Source: Dictyobacter kobayashii
Lineage (GTDB): Bacteria; Chloroflexota; Ktedonobacteria; Ktedonobacterales; Ktedonobacteraceae
Length of the DNA: 64,000 bases
NCBI RefSeq assembly: GCF_003967555.1
Contig: NZ_BIFS01000001.1
Span: 4,774,001-4,838,000 of the forward strand
Direction: 5' to 3'
The notes beneath the pieces are model-generated. The model did not search any database, was not told the origin of the DNA, and saw only the letters and a program-made list of their open reading frames with translations. Shown here in pieces: positions 28,073-38,403 of the stretch (positions within the stretch are counted from its first letter, which is position 1; the number at the start of each line of letters is the position of its first letter). The position numbers were made by a program, and so were the translations under genes.

Positions 28073-30352
28073 ATGGCTTTTCGGACTCCGTATGTGCGTG
28101 GAGGGGTGTTGTATTGTGGCGAGCAGGCGATTGAGGTGGAGAGCGAGCCGTGGTGGAGCTGGCTGGGGGGGGATGCGACGACCTTTCGCTATCTGGATGG
28201 CACGCACTCCTTTACGGCCCGCCGCGAGGCCAGACAAGGGCAGCACTACTGGTACGCCTATCGTAAGCAGCAGGGTAGGCTTGCCAAGCGCTATCTTGGG
28301 CGCTCGGAGGACCTGCAGAATGCCCAGTTAGATCATATTGCCCGCAAACTCTCTGAGCGCTTGACGCTTGAGCCTGTTGCCAAACCTGAGAAGTCTAAAG
28401 GTGGTGAGAAAGGGACGCGCCTCTTTGAGGAGTTGTTCTCTCAGCAAACAGCCCTGGTACAGCGTTTCCTCCTTCATAGCGCGCAACTGGAGCACTTTAC
28501 CGCTCCTTTATGCGATGCTGTCCTGGACATTCAGGAGAGTGAGGCTATCTTGCTCTCGCTAGAGCAGAGCAATCGCTTCCTGCTGCCCCTGGACGAGAGC
28601 CATACCTGGTATCGCTACCATAAAGTGTTTGGCGACTTTCTGCGCGCGCGTTTACAGCAGACGGCTTCTGAAGTGGTACGTGAGATTCATCTCAAGGCCG
28701 CCGGGTGGTATGAGCAGCAGGGAAACCTGTCTCTGGGCATGAATCATCTCCTGACAGCTCGGGAGTTCGGGCGGGCGGGGGAGGTGCTTGAGCGCAACTG
28801 TGAGCCACTGATGAAGCAGGGCAAGTTCCTGACTCTTCAGCATTTTCTCTCAGAACTGCCCGAAGAGGTGCTGAGGGCACGCCCACGCCTCTTCCTCTAC
28901 TATGCTGTCTGCATGGCGATAACGGGCCATGTGAAAGAGGCTGAGCGGTATCTGCGCAGGGCGGAGCAGCAATTGCTTCCCTGGCTGGACCAGGGTGACT
29001 CTGCTGTGCAGATCGATCTCCCGCCAGAACAGGTGCGCTGCGAGCTCTCTATGACGCGGGCCTCGCTGGCTGCCTACCGGGGCGATGTCGAGGCGACCAT
29101 ACGCTTGAGCCGCCAGGTAGCGACGCTCTTACCTCCAGGGAATGAGTATCTGCGTAGTACTCTTTTTGGTATCCAGGCCACGGCATATATCCTCAGCGGC
29201 GACCTGGCTGGTGGGATGAAAGAGCTGGTGCAGGCACAGGATGCCGGGCGAGCGGTCGAGTATCTCTATCTTGAGGTGATGGGCAAGAGCCTCCGCGCTT
29301 ATATGCTGATGGAGCAGGGCGCTTTCCAGCAGGCTGCTACTCTCTGTACACACATCATCGACCAGGTCAGGGATGGCACGACCTTGCCAGATCCAGTTAT
29401 CGCCATGGCCTATATTGTCCTGGGTGAGATTGAGTACGCGTGGGGACATCTTCAGAAGGCCGAGCCTCTGCTGCGACGAGGTGTAGAGCTGAGTGAGCAT
29501 TGGAGCGATATCAATCTGCGTATACGTGCTTACGCTCTTTTGGCTCGCCTCTTGCGTGTACAAGGAGACATCGATCAGGCTCAGCAGCTGGCCGAGAAAC
29601 TGGAACAACTGGGCTGGCAGACGCATGTGTCGCGTGCCGTACTGTATGGGCAGGGGCTCCAGGCCCGTCTCTTGCTGGATCAAGGGCGAGTTACGCAGGC
29701 CCTCTCCTGGGCAGAACATGCTGACCCCAGGTATACACAGTCTGCCGCCTACCTGGACGAACCCCTGGCTCTCTTGTCTTGCAGGGTATTGGGTGAGAAC
29801 AAACTATTTACCGAGGCTCTGCACCTCAATGGGCGCCTTCTGGTTGCCGCCGACGAGGCCCAGCGCCACAAGAGCCGCATCGATATTACGGTTGCGCGGA
29901 TCGTTCTCTTCTGCAAAATGGGAGCGCACCACGAGGTGCAGCAGCTAGTAAACGCAGCCATCGAGTTGGCGGCTCCTCAGCGTTACCTCTCGCCCTTTCT
30001 AGAGGAGCGGCGCGTCTTTGCACCTATCCTGATACGCCTGTCTCACTTCCCTGAGCAGCAGACCTCCCTCTCGTCCGTGGGGCGGGACTTCCTTCTTGAG
30101 ATCGTATCCTCTTTGGAGAGAGGCGGTGGCCCTGAGCGAATGCTGAATGAGAATCTTGCCTTGACTGCGCGTGAACAGGAGGTGCTCCACCTCCTGGCCC
30201 AGGGTCTGACCAATCAGCAGATTGCGCAACAGCTCTTCATTGGTCTGAATACCGTCAAGTGGCACCTGAAAAACCTGGCTCTCAAGCTTGGCGTCCATAC
30301 CAGGCTCCAGATCGTACACCAGGCTCAACGGCTCCATCTGCTCAAGCCCTGA
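28073..30352 (+). CDS. MalT-like LuxR-family regulator lacking the ATPase domain
   Basis: The 759-residue protein ends in a LuxR helix-turn-helix (residues about 692-750: LTAREQEVLHLLAQGLTNQQ, LFIGLNTVKWHLKNL). The middle is a long TPR-like helical region (about 250-660). The N-terminus (FRYLDGTHSFTARREARQGQ, HYWYAYRKQQGRLAKRYLG) is the type seen in Ktedonobacteria LAL regulators. Between about residues 118 and 125, where a STAND ATPase with Walker A and B should lie, the sequence jumps straight to the winged-helix segment (LVQRFLLHSAQLEHFTAPLCDAVL region). So ATP-dependent switching is probably lost. A target could be the P450 gene downstream on the same strand. Confidence 0.85.
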   Translation: MAFRTPYVRGGVLYCGEQAIEVESEPWWSWLGGDATTFRYLDGTHSFTARREARQGQHYWYAYRKQQGRLAKRYLGRSEDLQNAQLDHIARKLSERLTLEPVAKPEKSKGGEKGTRLFEELFSQQTALVQRFLLHSAQLEHFTAPLCDAVLDIQESEAILLSLEQSNRFLLPLDESHTWYRYHKVFGDFLRARLQQTASEVVREIHLKAAGWYEQQGNLSLGMNHLLTAREFGRAGEVLERNCEPLMKQGKFLTLQHFLSELPEEVLRARPRLFLYYAVCMAITGHVKEAERYLRRAEQQLLPWLDQGDSAVQIDLPPEQVRCELSMTRASLAAYRGDVEATIRLSRQVATLLPPGNEYLRSTLFGIQATAYILSGDLAGGMKELVQAQDAGRAVEYLYLEVMGKSLRAYMLMEQGAFQQAATLCTHIIDQVRDGTTLPDPVIAMAYIVLGEIEYAWGHLQKAEPLLRRGVELSEHWSDINLRIRAYALLARLLRVQGDIDQAQQLAEKLEQLGWQTHVSRAVLYGQGLQARLLLDQGRVTQALSWAEHADPRYTQSAAYLDEPLALLSCRVLGENKLFTEALHLNGRLLVAADEAQRHKSRIDITVARIVLFCKMGAHHEVQQLVNAAIELAAPQRYLSPFLEERRVFAPILIRLSHFPEQQTSLSSVGRDFLLEIVSSLERGGGPERMLNENLALTAREQEVLHLLAQGLTNQQIAQQLFIGLNTVKWHLKNLALKLGVHTRLQIVHQAQRLHLLKP

Positions 30353-30531
30353 AAACCCTTCCTTTGGAGGGTCTCAAGTCTCAGCTTACTTGCTAGAATG
30401 GTGGAGGGTCCCGCGTGAGCTGAGACGTTCTCGCGGAAGAGAAACGCTGTGGATGAGGAGAAAAGGGCAGGCCCCAACAAGAGACAGAAGCCTTCCAGGA
30501 ATGGGTAGGAAGAAAGAAAGGGATACATATA

Positions 30532-31902
30532 ATGACACAAACGAAGGGTGTGAGCTTGAAAGAGGCACCGGGTCCCCAGGATGGGGCTTTTGGTGGGTAT
30601 ATGCGCGAGCTACAGAGAGATAGTCTGAGCCTGTTTATGCGTATGTTTCGCGAGTATGGCGACATTGTGCGTTTTCGCGCGCTGGGAAATATCTATGTCT
30701 ACATGATCTCGGATCCTGATGGGATTGACTACATGTTACGCCGCAATAGCCAGAACTATGCGCGGGCCACTGCGCATAAAACCTTTGAGTCGCTGCTGGG
30801 AAATGAAGGTCTGCTCACCATTGATGGGCCGTCCTGGCTACGCCAGCGCCGCCTGGCTCAGCCCGCCTTCCACCGCCAGCGCATCGCCGCCCTGGCACCT
30901 ATGATGACCCGTGCCGCAGAACAGACGGTCCAGCGTTGGCAGGAGTACGAAAACAGGCAAGAAAGCTTTGAGCTTCTGCATGAGATGATGAGGATTACCC
31001 TCCAGATTGTCGCGGAGGCCCTTTTTAGCATCGATGTCACACGGGATGCCGATCAGATTGGGGCTGCCTTTGGGAGCACCCTTGGCTACCTCCAGCACAG
31101 CCTCTCTCATATTATGCCTCCACTCTTTGTGCCAACCAGGCGCAACCGTGAGTATCAGGAGGCACGAGGACAACTGGATCGCTTTGTCTATAAGCTGATC
31201 GCCGAGCGGCGAAATTCGGACGAGGATAAGGGCGACCTGCTCTCCATGTTCCTCCAGGCGCGTGATAGCGATACTGGCGAGGGGATGAGCGATAAGCAGC
31301 TCCACGACGAGATCATGACCATGTTGCTGGCTGGACACGAGACGACCGCGACTACCCTTACCTGGGCCTGGTATCTGCTCTCACAACATCCCGAGTCCGA
31401 GCAGCGTATGCATGAAGAGATTGAGAGTGCGCTCAGCGGGCGTACCCCTACCTTTGAAGACCTGCCGAAACTGACCTACACGCGTATGATCATTGACGAG
31501 ACCATGCGTCTCTATCCTCCCACGACTGGTGTTCCCCGCACCTGTATCGCAGACGACGAGATCTGTGGTTACCGTATTCCCGCTAGAGCCAACATGGTTG
31601 CCAGCTCATATGTTGTACATCGCCATCCTGCGTACTGGGAGCATCCCGAGCAGTTTGACCCAGAGCGCTTTACTCCTGAACGCTCGGCAGACCGACCACA
31701 ATTCGCCTACTTCCCCTTCAGCGGTGGGCCGCGCCAATGTATCGGAAACTCCTTCGCCCTGATGGAGGCCACGCTCGTCCTGGCCACTATAGCCGGGCGC
31801 TACCGCGTATGCCCTTTGCCCGATAATCAGGTCATCGCCGAGCAATTGGTGACTCTGCGCCCCAGAGGAGGCCTCTTCGTTCACATAGAACCGCGCTCAT
31901 GA
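30532..31902 (+). CDS. Cytochrome P450
   Basis: A soluble 456-residue monooxygenase. The I-helix reads AGHETTATTLTW (oxygen activation), the ExxR motif is ETMRLYPP, and the haem loop is FSGGPRQCIGNSFALMEA with Cys403 as the axial ligand. No membrane anchor is present. The motif set resembles the CYP4/CYP110-like bacterial group, which often acts on fatty acids or terpenoid-like substrates; the substrate is not predictable. No ferredoxin or reductase is adjacent. It follows the LuxR gene by about 180 bases on the same strand and ends at a terminator. Confidence 0.95.
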   Translation: MTQTKGVSLKEAPGPQDGAFGGYMRELQRDSLSLFMRMFREYGDIVRFRALGNIYVYMISDPDGIDYMLRRNSQNYARATAHKTFESLLGNEGLLTIDGPSWLRQRRLAQPAFHRQRIAALAPMMTRAAEQTVQRWQEYENRQESFELLHEMMRITLQIVAEALFSIDVTRDADQIGAAFGSTLGYLQHSLSHIMPPLFVPTRRNREYQEARGQLDRFVYKLIAERRNSDEDKGDLLSMFLQARDSDTGEGMSDKQLHDEIMTMLLAGHETTATTLTWAWYLLSQHPESEQRMHEEIESALSGRTPTFEDLPKLTYTRMIIDETMRLYPPTTGVPRTCIADDEICGYRIPARANMVASSYVVHRHPAYWEHPEQFDPERFTPERSADRPQFAYFPFSGGPRQCIGNSFALMEATLVLATIAGRYRVCPLPDNQVIAEQLVTLRPRGGLFVHIEPRS

Positions 31903-32010
31903 CGCCTTTTATAGTGAATGTACCAGATGTGTTGTGAGGCTACAGGGCTTATCTGCTTGCGTTCGTGCTTCATCTTTGGTGAGTGAAGAGGATTCGGAAG
32001 GAAGAGCCAA

Positions 32011-32049
32011 CAGGAGGGAGACACCAGGTGTTCTCCCTCCTGTTTTTTT
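32011..32049 (+). terminator. Rho-independent terminator after the P450 gene
   Basis: A stem CAGGAGGGAGACACC with GGTGTTCTCCCTCCTG (one bulge) and a short loop is followed by seven T. Confidence 0.92.
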
Positions 32050-32207
32050 AATATCCAAAAACAAGCAAACAACAAAACTCTAGAAATATCTTCCAGCTTA
32101 TCCACAGTATGGATCGCTTATGATAGAATTGTGTTGTGTTTGTATGTTACCTCATGCATAATATGATGCGCTGAAAGAAGCAGCAGTATAGATTAGGTTT
32201 TTTGTTA

Positions 32208-33218
32208 ATGAATACTACGCAAGTCATGCGTCTATGCACTATGGCGGGATTGGGCGAGCCACTGGAGGAGCCACAGGCGGCCTCCGGCGGTCTGCTGCAT
32301 CGTGTGTGGCGGCTCACGACCACCGGTGGCACGTTTGCGCTGAAGCAACTAAATTCGGCACTTTTGCAAAAGCCAGGTGTTCTGCAGGCCTATCGTTTAT
32401 CTGAAAATATCGCGGGCGCTATGGCTGCGCAAGGCATTCCCGCCGTTGCGGCGCTGGCGCATAGTGCAGGGAACGTCATCTATGAGCTAGATGATCTGAC
32501 ATTGCTTGTATATAAATGGATTGATGGCACAATTTTGCCGGTGGAATCCGTGACGCACGAGCAGGCCGCGCAGATAGGGGCCTTGCTGGCACGCATGCAT
32601 GCCCTGCACCTGCAGCTACCAGGGGTGGCTCCGTTAGAATGGACCCATTTTGAGGATGAGGATTGGGATATTTTGACCTTTCAGGCCTCTGACTTGAACC
32701 TTCCCTGGGCTAATCCTGTGCGCTCACTCCTGCCTCGCTTGCTCGAATGGACGCGAGCCTATGAAGAGGCTGGGAAAGTATTGAGCCAGCGTATGGTGAT
32801 CAGCCATACCCATTGTGACCCTTCCAATGTCATCTGGAGCTCCCCAACGCAGCCCTGGCTGATCGATTGGGAGGCGGCCGGCCTGATCAATCCAACCATG
32901 GAACTCGTTGGGGCCGCCCTGACGTGGAGCGGGCTATTGCTGGGGCAAGCGGGCGAAGCACGTTTCTCTGCTGTCCTGCAGGGCTATCGCAGCGCCGGCG
33001 GAGAGATAGAGGATTCCGGCCAGGCGGCGCTCCATGCCTATATGGGTAGCTGGCTCGGCTGGCTGCTTTTCAATATGCGCCGCTCCCTCGGTGAATGCGT
33101 AACCAATGAAGAAGAAAAATTGATAGGTATACGTGAGACATCCAACACAGTACCTATTTTGCGTACCCTGGCGACCAATGCGGCATCCTGGGCCGCTCTG
33201 GTCGATGCCTGCCAGTAG
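32208..33218 (+). CDS. Aminoglycoside phosphotransferase-like (APH/choline kinase fold) protein
   Basis: The 336-residue protein has a kinase-like fold. An ATP-binding N-lobe contains GGTFALKQLN. The catalytic loop VISHTHCDPSNVIW is a variant of HGDxxxxN, with Asp and Asn kept. The metal-binding motif is LIDWEAAG (Asp kept). Substrates in this large family range from antibiotics to choline, homoserine and methylthioribose, and nothing here picks one. The TTG two codons upstream is rejected in favour of ATG. No resistance context is seen. Confidence 0.85.
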   Translation: MNTTQVMRLCTMAGLGEPLEEPQAASGGLLHRVWRLTTTGGTFALKQLNSALLQKPGVLQAYRLSENIAGAMAAQGIPAVAALAHSAGNVIYELDDLTLLVYKWIDGTILPVESVTHEQAAQIGALLARMHALHLQLPGVAPLEWTHFEDEDWDILTFQASDLNLPWANPVRSLLPRLLEWTRAYEEAGKVLSQRMVISHTHCDPSNVIWSSPTQPWLIDWEAAGLINPTMELVGAALTWSGLLLGQAGEARFSAVLQGYRSAGGEIEDSGQAALHAYMGSWLGWLLFNMRRSLGECVTNEEEKLIGIRETSNTVPILRTLATNAASWAALVDACQ

Positions 33219-33301
33219 CCCGACCTCTTAGCGTAATCAGAAATGATGTCTTTCATTTTACCGTCAACGTCTTTTTATTTTAACCGTCAAAGGAAAAATC
33301 C

Positions 33302-34306
33302 ATGACCACGACTAAAGCGCGTGCGGAGTCAGTAGCTGGCGCACAGCCAGCTATGGCCGAAACCCTGGTACGTAATCCAGGCATGTCCCTGGATATGGGG
33401 TGGGTCAGTCGCGTACATATCAATCGCAGTGCGATCGAACGGCGGGCCACCACATTGCCAGCACGCCGGACTGTAAAAAAAGAATGGCAGGCGGCCTGGC
33501 TTTTGCGGGCAATTACCTGCCTGGATCTCACGACGTTGTCGGGAGATGATACCCCTGGCAATGTGCTGCGTCTTTGTGCGAAGGCGCGCCAGCCGGTACG
33601 GCAGGAGCTCTTGAGTGCTCTGGGCTTTGAACATTTGAATGTAGGGGCTGTCTGCGTCTATCATCAATTTGTGTCGACGGCTGTTGATGCTCTGCGTGGC
33701 ACTGATATCCCTGTCGCTGCGGTTTCTACTGGTTTTCCTGCTGGTCTGAATGCCTTTGAGCAAAAGTTGCAGGAGATCACGGCCTCGGTGGCAGCCGGAG
33801 CCAGAGAGATCGATATTGTGATCTCGCGCCGCCATGTGCTGACCGGAGACTGGCAGGCGCTGTATGACGAGGTTAAGGCATATCGTGAGGCCTGCGGTGA
33901 AGCCCACCTGAAAACGATCCTGGCGACCCATGAACTGGCGACGCTGCGCAATGTTGGTATGGCCAGCCTGGTCTGTATGATGGCCGGGGCCGACTTCATT
34001 AAAACTTCTACCGGCAAGGAGCCGGTCAATGCCACCTTGCCTGTTGGCCTGGTGATGGTGCGCGCCATTCGCGATTATCATGAGCAGACCGGCTATAAGG
34101 TTGGTTTTAAACCTGCCGGTGGCATTCGTACCGCCAAAGCCTCGCTGGACTGGTTGGCCCTGATCAAAGAAGAGCTCGGCAACGAGTGGCTGAATAACAC
34201 GCTGTTCCGCTTTGGTGCCAGTGGTCTGTTATCCGATATTGAGCGCCAGTTGGCGCACTTTGCGACCGGCCAGTATGCTGCCGCCTATGAAAATCCAATG
34301 GTTTAG
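33302..34306 (+). CDS. deoC: Deoxyribose-phosphate aldolase
   Basis: It splits 2-deoxyribose-5-phosphate into glyceraldehyde-3-phosphate and acetaldehyde in deoxynucleoside breakdown. Motifs include AVSTGFPAGLN, the Asp/Lys face GAREIDIVISRRHV, and the Schiff-base lysine Lys234 in FIKTSTGKEPVNATLP. GFKPAGGIRTAKASL carries the second catalytic lysine. At 334 residues it is longer than E. coli DeoC (about 260) and closer to the eukaryotic DERA type. An N-terminal extension of about 65 residues has an unknown role. The aldehyde dehydrogenase gene starts 15 bases downstream, so its product acetaldehyde can be oxidised at once. Confidence 0.95.
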   Translation: MTTTKARAESVAGAQPAMAETLVRNPGMSLDMGWVSRVHINRSAIERRATTLPARRTVKKEWQAAWLLRAITCLDLTTLSGDDTPGNVLRLCAKARQPVRQELLSALGFEHLNVGAVCVYHQFVSTAVDALRGTDIPVAAVSTGFPAGLNAFEQKLQEITASVAAGAREIDIVISRRHVLTGDWQALYDEVKAYREACGEAHLKTILATHELATLRNVGMASLVCMMAGADFIKTSTGKEPVNATLPVGLVMVRAIRDYHEQTGYKVGFKPAGGIRTAKASLDWLALIKEELGNEWLNNTLFRFGASGLLSDIERQLAHFATGQYAAAYENPMV

Positions 34307-34321
34307 CCTGGGAGATAAAGT

Positions 34322-36769
34322 ATGAGTATCATGGAAATTTTTGAGACGATGGAATATGGTCCGGCACCAGAGGCCTCTTCCCTTGCGCTGGCCTGGATGA
34401 AAGAGCATCAGCCATTTCAGTTGTTCATCAACAATCAATGGGTCAAGCCGGCTAATGAGACCTATTTTGAGAGCAGGAATCCTGCCACCGGTAAGGCTTT
34501 AACGCAGATCGCTGCGGCCGATAAGGCCGATGTGGATAAAGCTGTGGCGGCAGCCCGTAAGGCCTTTACTTCCTGGAGCAAGACTCCGGGCCATGTGCGC
34601 GCCCGCTATTTATACGCCATTGCGCGCCATATCCAGAAGCATGGCCGCCTGCTGGCGGTCTTGGAGGCGCTGGATAATGGTAAGACCATTCGTGAGACGC
34701 GCGATATCGATATTCCCCTGGTGGCTCGCCACTTTTATTATCATGCCGGTTGGGCCCAGCTGATGGAGGCGGAATTGCCTGATTATCAGCCGGTCGGCGT
34801 GGTGGGACAGATCATCCCCTGGAACTTCCCTCTCTTGATGCTGGGCCTGGAAGATCGCGCCCGCCCTGGCCATGGGCAATACCGTTGTCCTGAAGCCTGC
34901 CCGCTATACCTCGCTGACCGCGTTGAAGTTTGCCGAGATTATGCAGGAAGTGGGCCTGCCCGCCGGGGTTGTCAACATCGTTACCGGTGAGGCCTCCAAG
35001 GCTGGCGATGCGCTGGTCAATCATCCCGATATCGATAAGATCGCTTTTACCGGCTCGACCGATGTGGGGCGCAGTATCCGCCAGGCTACCGCCGGTAGCG
35101 GTAAGAAGCTCTCGCTCGAACTGGGTGGTAAGTCTCCCTTTATCGTCTTTGATGATGCCGACCTGGATAGCGTGGTTGAGGGTGTGGTTGACGCCATCTG
35201 GTTCAATCAGGGCCAGGTCTGTTGCGCCGGCTCTCGTCTGCTGGTGCAGGAAAATATCGCCGAGCGCCTGATCAAGAAGCTACGGGCCCGCATGGAGAAC
35301 TTGCGCATCGGAGATCCATTGGATAAGACCATGGATATTGGAGCAATTGTCTCACCGGGACAGCGTGAGGAGATTCAGAGCCTGGTTGACATTGGTGTGA
35401 AAGAGGGGGCCCAGTTGTGGCAACCGTCCACCAGTTGCCCGACCGATGGTTCGTTCTTCCCGCCCACCCTTTTTACCAATGTCTCACCTGCCTCAACGCT
35501 TGCTCAGGTGGAAATCTTTGGCCCGGTTCTGGTAACCCTCACTTTCAGAACACCCGCAGAAGCGGTTGAGATTGCCAACAATACCCGCTATGGACTGGCT
35601 GCCAGTATCTGGAGCGACAACATTAATCTGGCGCTAGATATCGCTCCTAAAGTGAAAGCGGGAGTGTCTGGATTAATAGCACCAATCTGTTCGATGCCAG
35701 CTGTGGTTTTGGTGGTTATCGAGAGAGTGGCTATGGCCGTGAAGGCGGTAAAGAGGGCCTCTATGAGTATGTGAAGCCGGCATGGTTCGGTGCTCATGGT
35801 CACTCCGTTGGCTCAAAAGCGGCCAGCGCGGAAGAGCGGCAGGCGAGCGCTAATGGAGCTGTGCACACGGATGCCCTGGAGGAATTTACCTCCGTGGACC
35901 TGCGCGATGAGCATGGTTTCCCGCCCATTGATCGTACACCCAAGCTGTTTATTGGTGGTAAGCAGGCGCGCCCGGACTCCGGCTATAGCCTGACGATTAC
36001 CGCGCCCTCGGGCCGTGTGCTGGGCGAGGTCGGCGAGGGGAATCGCAAAGATATTCGTAATGCCGTTGAGGCTGCGCACAAGGCCAGTGGTTGGAGTGGC
36101 AGCTCGGCGCATAATCGTGCCCAGATCCTCTACTATATTGCTGAGAACCTGGGGGCGCGTGAGACCGAGTTCGCGCAGCGCATCGTGGCCCAGACCGGTC
36201 GCGGCTATGCCGATGCCCTCAATGAGGTTCAGACCAGCCTCTCCCGCCTCTTTACTTACGCGGCCTGGACCGATAAGTTCGAGGGGAGCGTTCACCTGCC
36301 GCCAATGCGTGGCGCGGTGCTGGCGATGAAAGAGGCCATTGGCGTGATTGGTCAGGCTTGTCCGGACGAATACCCGCTGCTGGGCTTTATCTCGCTGGTG
36401 GCACCGGCGATCGCTATGGGCAATACCGTCGTCACCATCCCATCGTCACGTGCGCCATTCAGTGCCACCGACTGCTACCAGATCTTTGAGACCTCAGATG
36501 TCCCGGCGGGAGTCATCAACATCGTCACTGGCGATCGTGAAGTGCTCAGCAAGGTCCTGGCCGAGCACCATGACGTTAACTCTATGTGGTACTTTGGTAG
36601 CGCGGAAGGCTCGAAAGCCGTCGAGCTGGCCTCCACCAGCAACATGAAGCGCACCTGGGTCAACTACGGCCGTTCCCGCAACTGGCTGGAACGCATCCAG
36701 GGCGAAGGCCAGGAATTCCTGCGCGAAGCAACCCAGGTAAAGAACATCTGGGTTCCCTACGGCGAATAA
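34322..36769 (+). CDS. ALDH16-like tandem aldehyde dehydrogenase (frameshifted twice)
   Basis: The repaired protein has about 815 residues. The first half is a full aldehyde dehydrogenase with LELGGKSPFIVFDDADLD (general-base Glu) and FNQGQVCCAGSR (catalytic Cys). The second half starts near LFIGGKQARPDSG and repeats the fold through SDVPAGVINIVTGD, but then ends YGRSRNWLERIQGEG without a catalytic Cys. That two-domain plan with a dead second copy is the ALDH16 pattern. One surplus G at 34843-34845 and one missing G at 35660-35662 cause the breaks. Repaired, the junction reads INSTNLFDASCGFGGYRESG. Likely role: oxidation of acetaldehyde made by DeoC. Confidence 0.88.
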
Positions 36770-36775
36770 ACAACC

Positions 36776-36827
36776 AGACAAAGAAAACCCCTCCCCGCTT
36801 ATCGCGAGGAGGGGGTTTTCTTTGTCT
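36776..36827. terminator. Bidirectional terminator between ALDH16 and the dCache gene
   Basis: A long stem AGACAAAGAAAACCCCTCC with its complement encloses a loop. A/T-rich flanks on each side fit two converging genes. Confidence 0.88.
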
Positions 36828-36846
36828 GAAAAGCATGTCCGGCTAA

Positions 36847-38379
36847 TTAACGTCCGACCACCGAGCGTAGTTCTTGTACGACCTGTTCGAGCTGTTCGGC
36901 GGCATCGGTAGCTGAGGTTGCACCGGTCTGCAACTGCTCGGTTACCTGGGTCGCTACTTTGAGGGCGGTCGCTAGCTTCTGGTTGCTGGCATTCTGGTAT
37001 TCCAGTGCATTGACCAGGTATTGCGACGAGCGCATGATCTCATCCAGTGCCTGGTCAGCCTGCGCTGGTGGCAACTGTCCTCGGTGCTGCTTAAGCAACA
37101 TAGTGGTGTTGGTTAGCTTCTCCGAGGCCACCTTGGCGGCATCGGTATAATATTGTACCGATTGTAAGCCGACCTGTGAGGAATCCACCACCCAGACCTG
37201 CTCACCGGCGGCATCTTGCTGGCTCTGGGCCAGGATGTTTAGTGCCTGGCTGTTTTCGCGCAGGCGTTCTACCGCACGCATAATTGGGCGTGAGATGCCC
37301 AGGCCGACGAATAAACCACCAATAGCTACCACCAGGGCGGCCAGGCCAGCCAGCCAGAAAATATTATCTCGCTGCTGATTGGCGATGTCAGTAACACTAT
37401 TGACCGGGCTCAGCACGAAGTATTGCCAGGGCACCACCGTGGTTGGCTGGCGCACGATTTCAAAGTCATCTTGCTGTCCCGCCGGTTTAGCCTGAAATAT
37501 TTCGGCGGTGTTCAGGTTATTTGTATGGTCCCCGATGGCCGTATCGTAGGGTCCGTTTATTTGTGATTGTGAGCCATAGCGCTGCTGTTGCATAATCTGT
37601 CCTTGCACCGTCTGGCTCAGCGGTTTGATACTGGTAAACAAGCGGTCCGGGTTGGTATCGGCAATGATCACGCCATTCTCATCCACGATGAAGGCGTAGC
37701 TGCCCTTGCCATGGATGCCGACATCCTTTTGCACGATCTCTTTCCAGATGTAATCCATTTTCAGCGTTGCGCGCATAAAACCCACAAACTGGGTTTTGAC
37801 ATTGGGTGTGGGAAAAGAAGTAATAGGAGCATAGATATCAACGGATGCGACTTTGGCTCCGGGATCATAGTAGACCGGCGAAATAATTGTGTTGCCCGTT
37901 TTAATGCTTGTTAGCTGATCGGGCGTAATATATGTATCACCACGTTTGGGCGTTCCTTTGGGATAGGATTGAATTAAGTTGCCCTTTGTATTAAAGAGCG
38001 CCCAGTAACTATAGTCCTTACTGCGGCTCAAGCCTGCTTGCAAGGCAAACGTAGCGTGTATCAGGCCGTCTTTATATATCAGAGGTGGGGTTGTAGCAGG
38101 ATCAAGTGCCATAAAGGTCTGGACGCTGGGCACCTGCGTGAGGGCCAGGGCATCCAGCTTGCGTTCATTAAAATAAGTGTCAATCAACTGCACACGTGTT
38201 TGTGAGTCACTGGTCATCGTGTCATTAGCTTGCCTGAGCAAGGTTGGGCGTGTTTGTACCAGGATAAATACAATCACTAGCACGAGCGGTATGATCGCAG
38301 CGAAAACATAGCCGATCGAGATGCGCAGAGATAATGGAAGCCCTCCTTGCCTTTTTGCCTGTATGTCTTTCTGTGCCAT
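36847..38379 (-). CDS. dCache-domain membrane sensor without a recognisable output domain
   Basis: 510 residues. A short basic N-terminus is followed by a membrane helix (about residues 20-45). A large extracellular double-Cache region spans about 50-335 (YFNERKLDALALTQVPSVQTF, SYAFIVDENGVIIADTNPDR). A second membrane helix lies near 340-365, followed by a HAMP-like segment and coiled coil. It ends at residue 510 with no histidine kinase, GGDEF or methyl-accepting domain. It is 24 bases downstream of the DUF4388 gene, so that protein may pass on its signal. Probably senses a small ligand, unknown. Confidence 0.85.
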   Translation of the reverse strand: MAQKDIQAKRQGGLPLSLRISIGYVFAAIIPLVLVIVFILVQTRPTLLRQANDTMTSDSQTRVQLIDTYFNERKLDALALTQVPSVQTFMALDPATTPPLIYKDGLIHATFALQAGLSRSKDYSYWALFNTKGNLIQSYPKGTPKRGDTYITPDQLTSIKTGNTIISPVYYDPGAKVASVDIYAPITSFPTPNVKTQFVGFMRATLKMDYIWKEIVQKDVGIHGKGSYAFIVDENGVIIADTNPDRLFTSIKPLSQTVQGQIMQQQRYGSQSQINGPYDTAIGDHTNNLNTAEIFQAKPAGQQDDFEIVRQPTTVVPWQYFVLSPVNSVTDIANQQRDNIFWLAGLAALVVAIGGLFVGLGISRPIMRAVERLRENSQALNILAQSQQDAAGEQVWVVDSSQVGLQSVQYYTDAAKVASEKLTNTTMLLKQHRGQLPPAQADQALDEIMRSSQYLVNALEYQNASNQKLATALKVATQVTEQLQTGATSATDAAEQLEQVVQELRSVVGR

Positions 38380-38403
38380 GGTGTATTATGTCCTTTATTT
38401 CAA

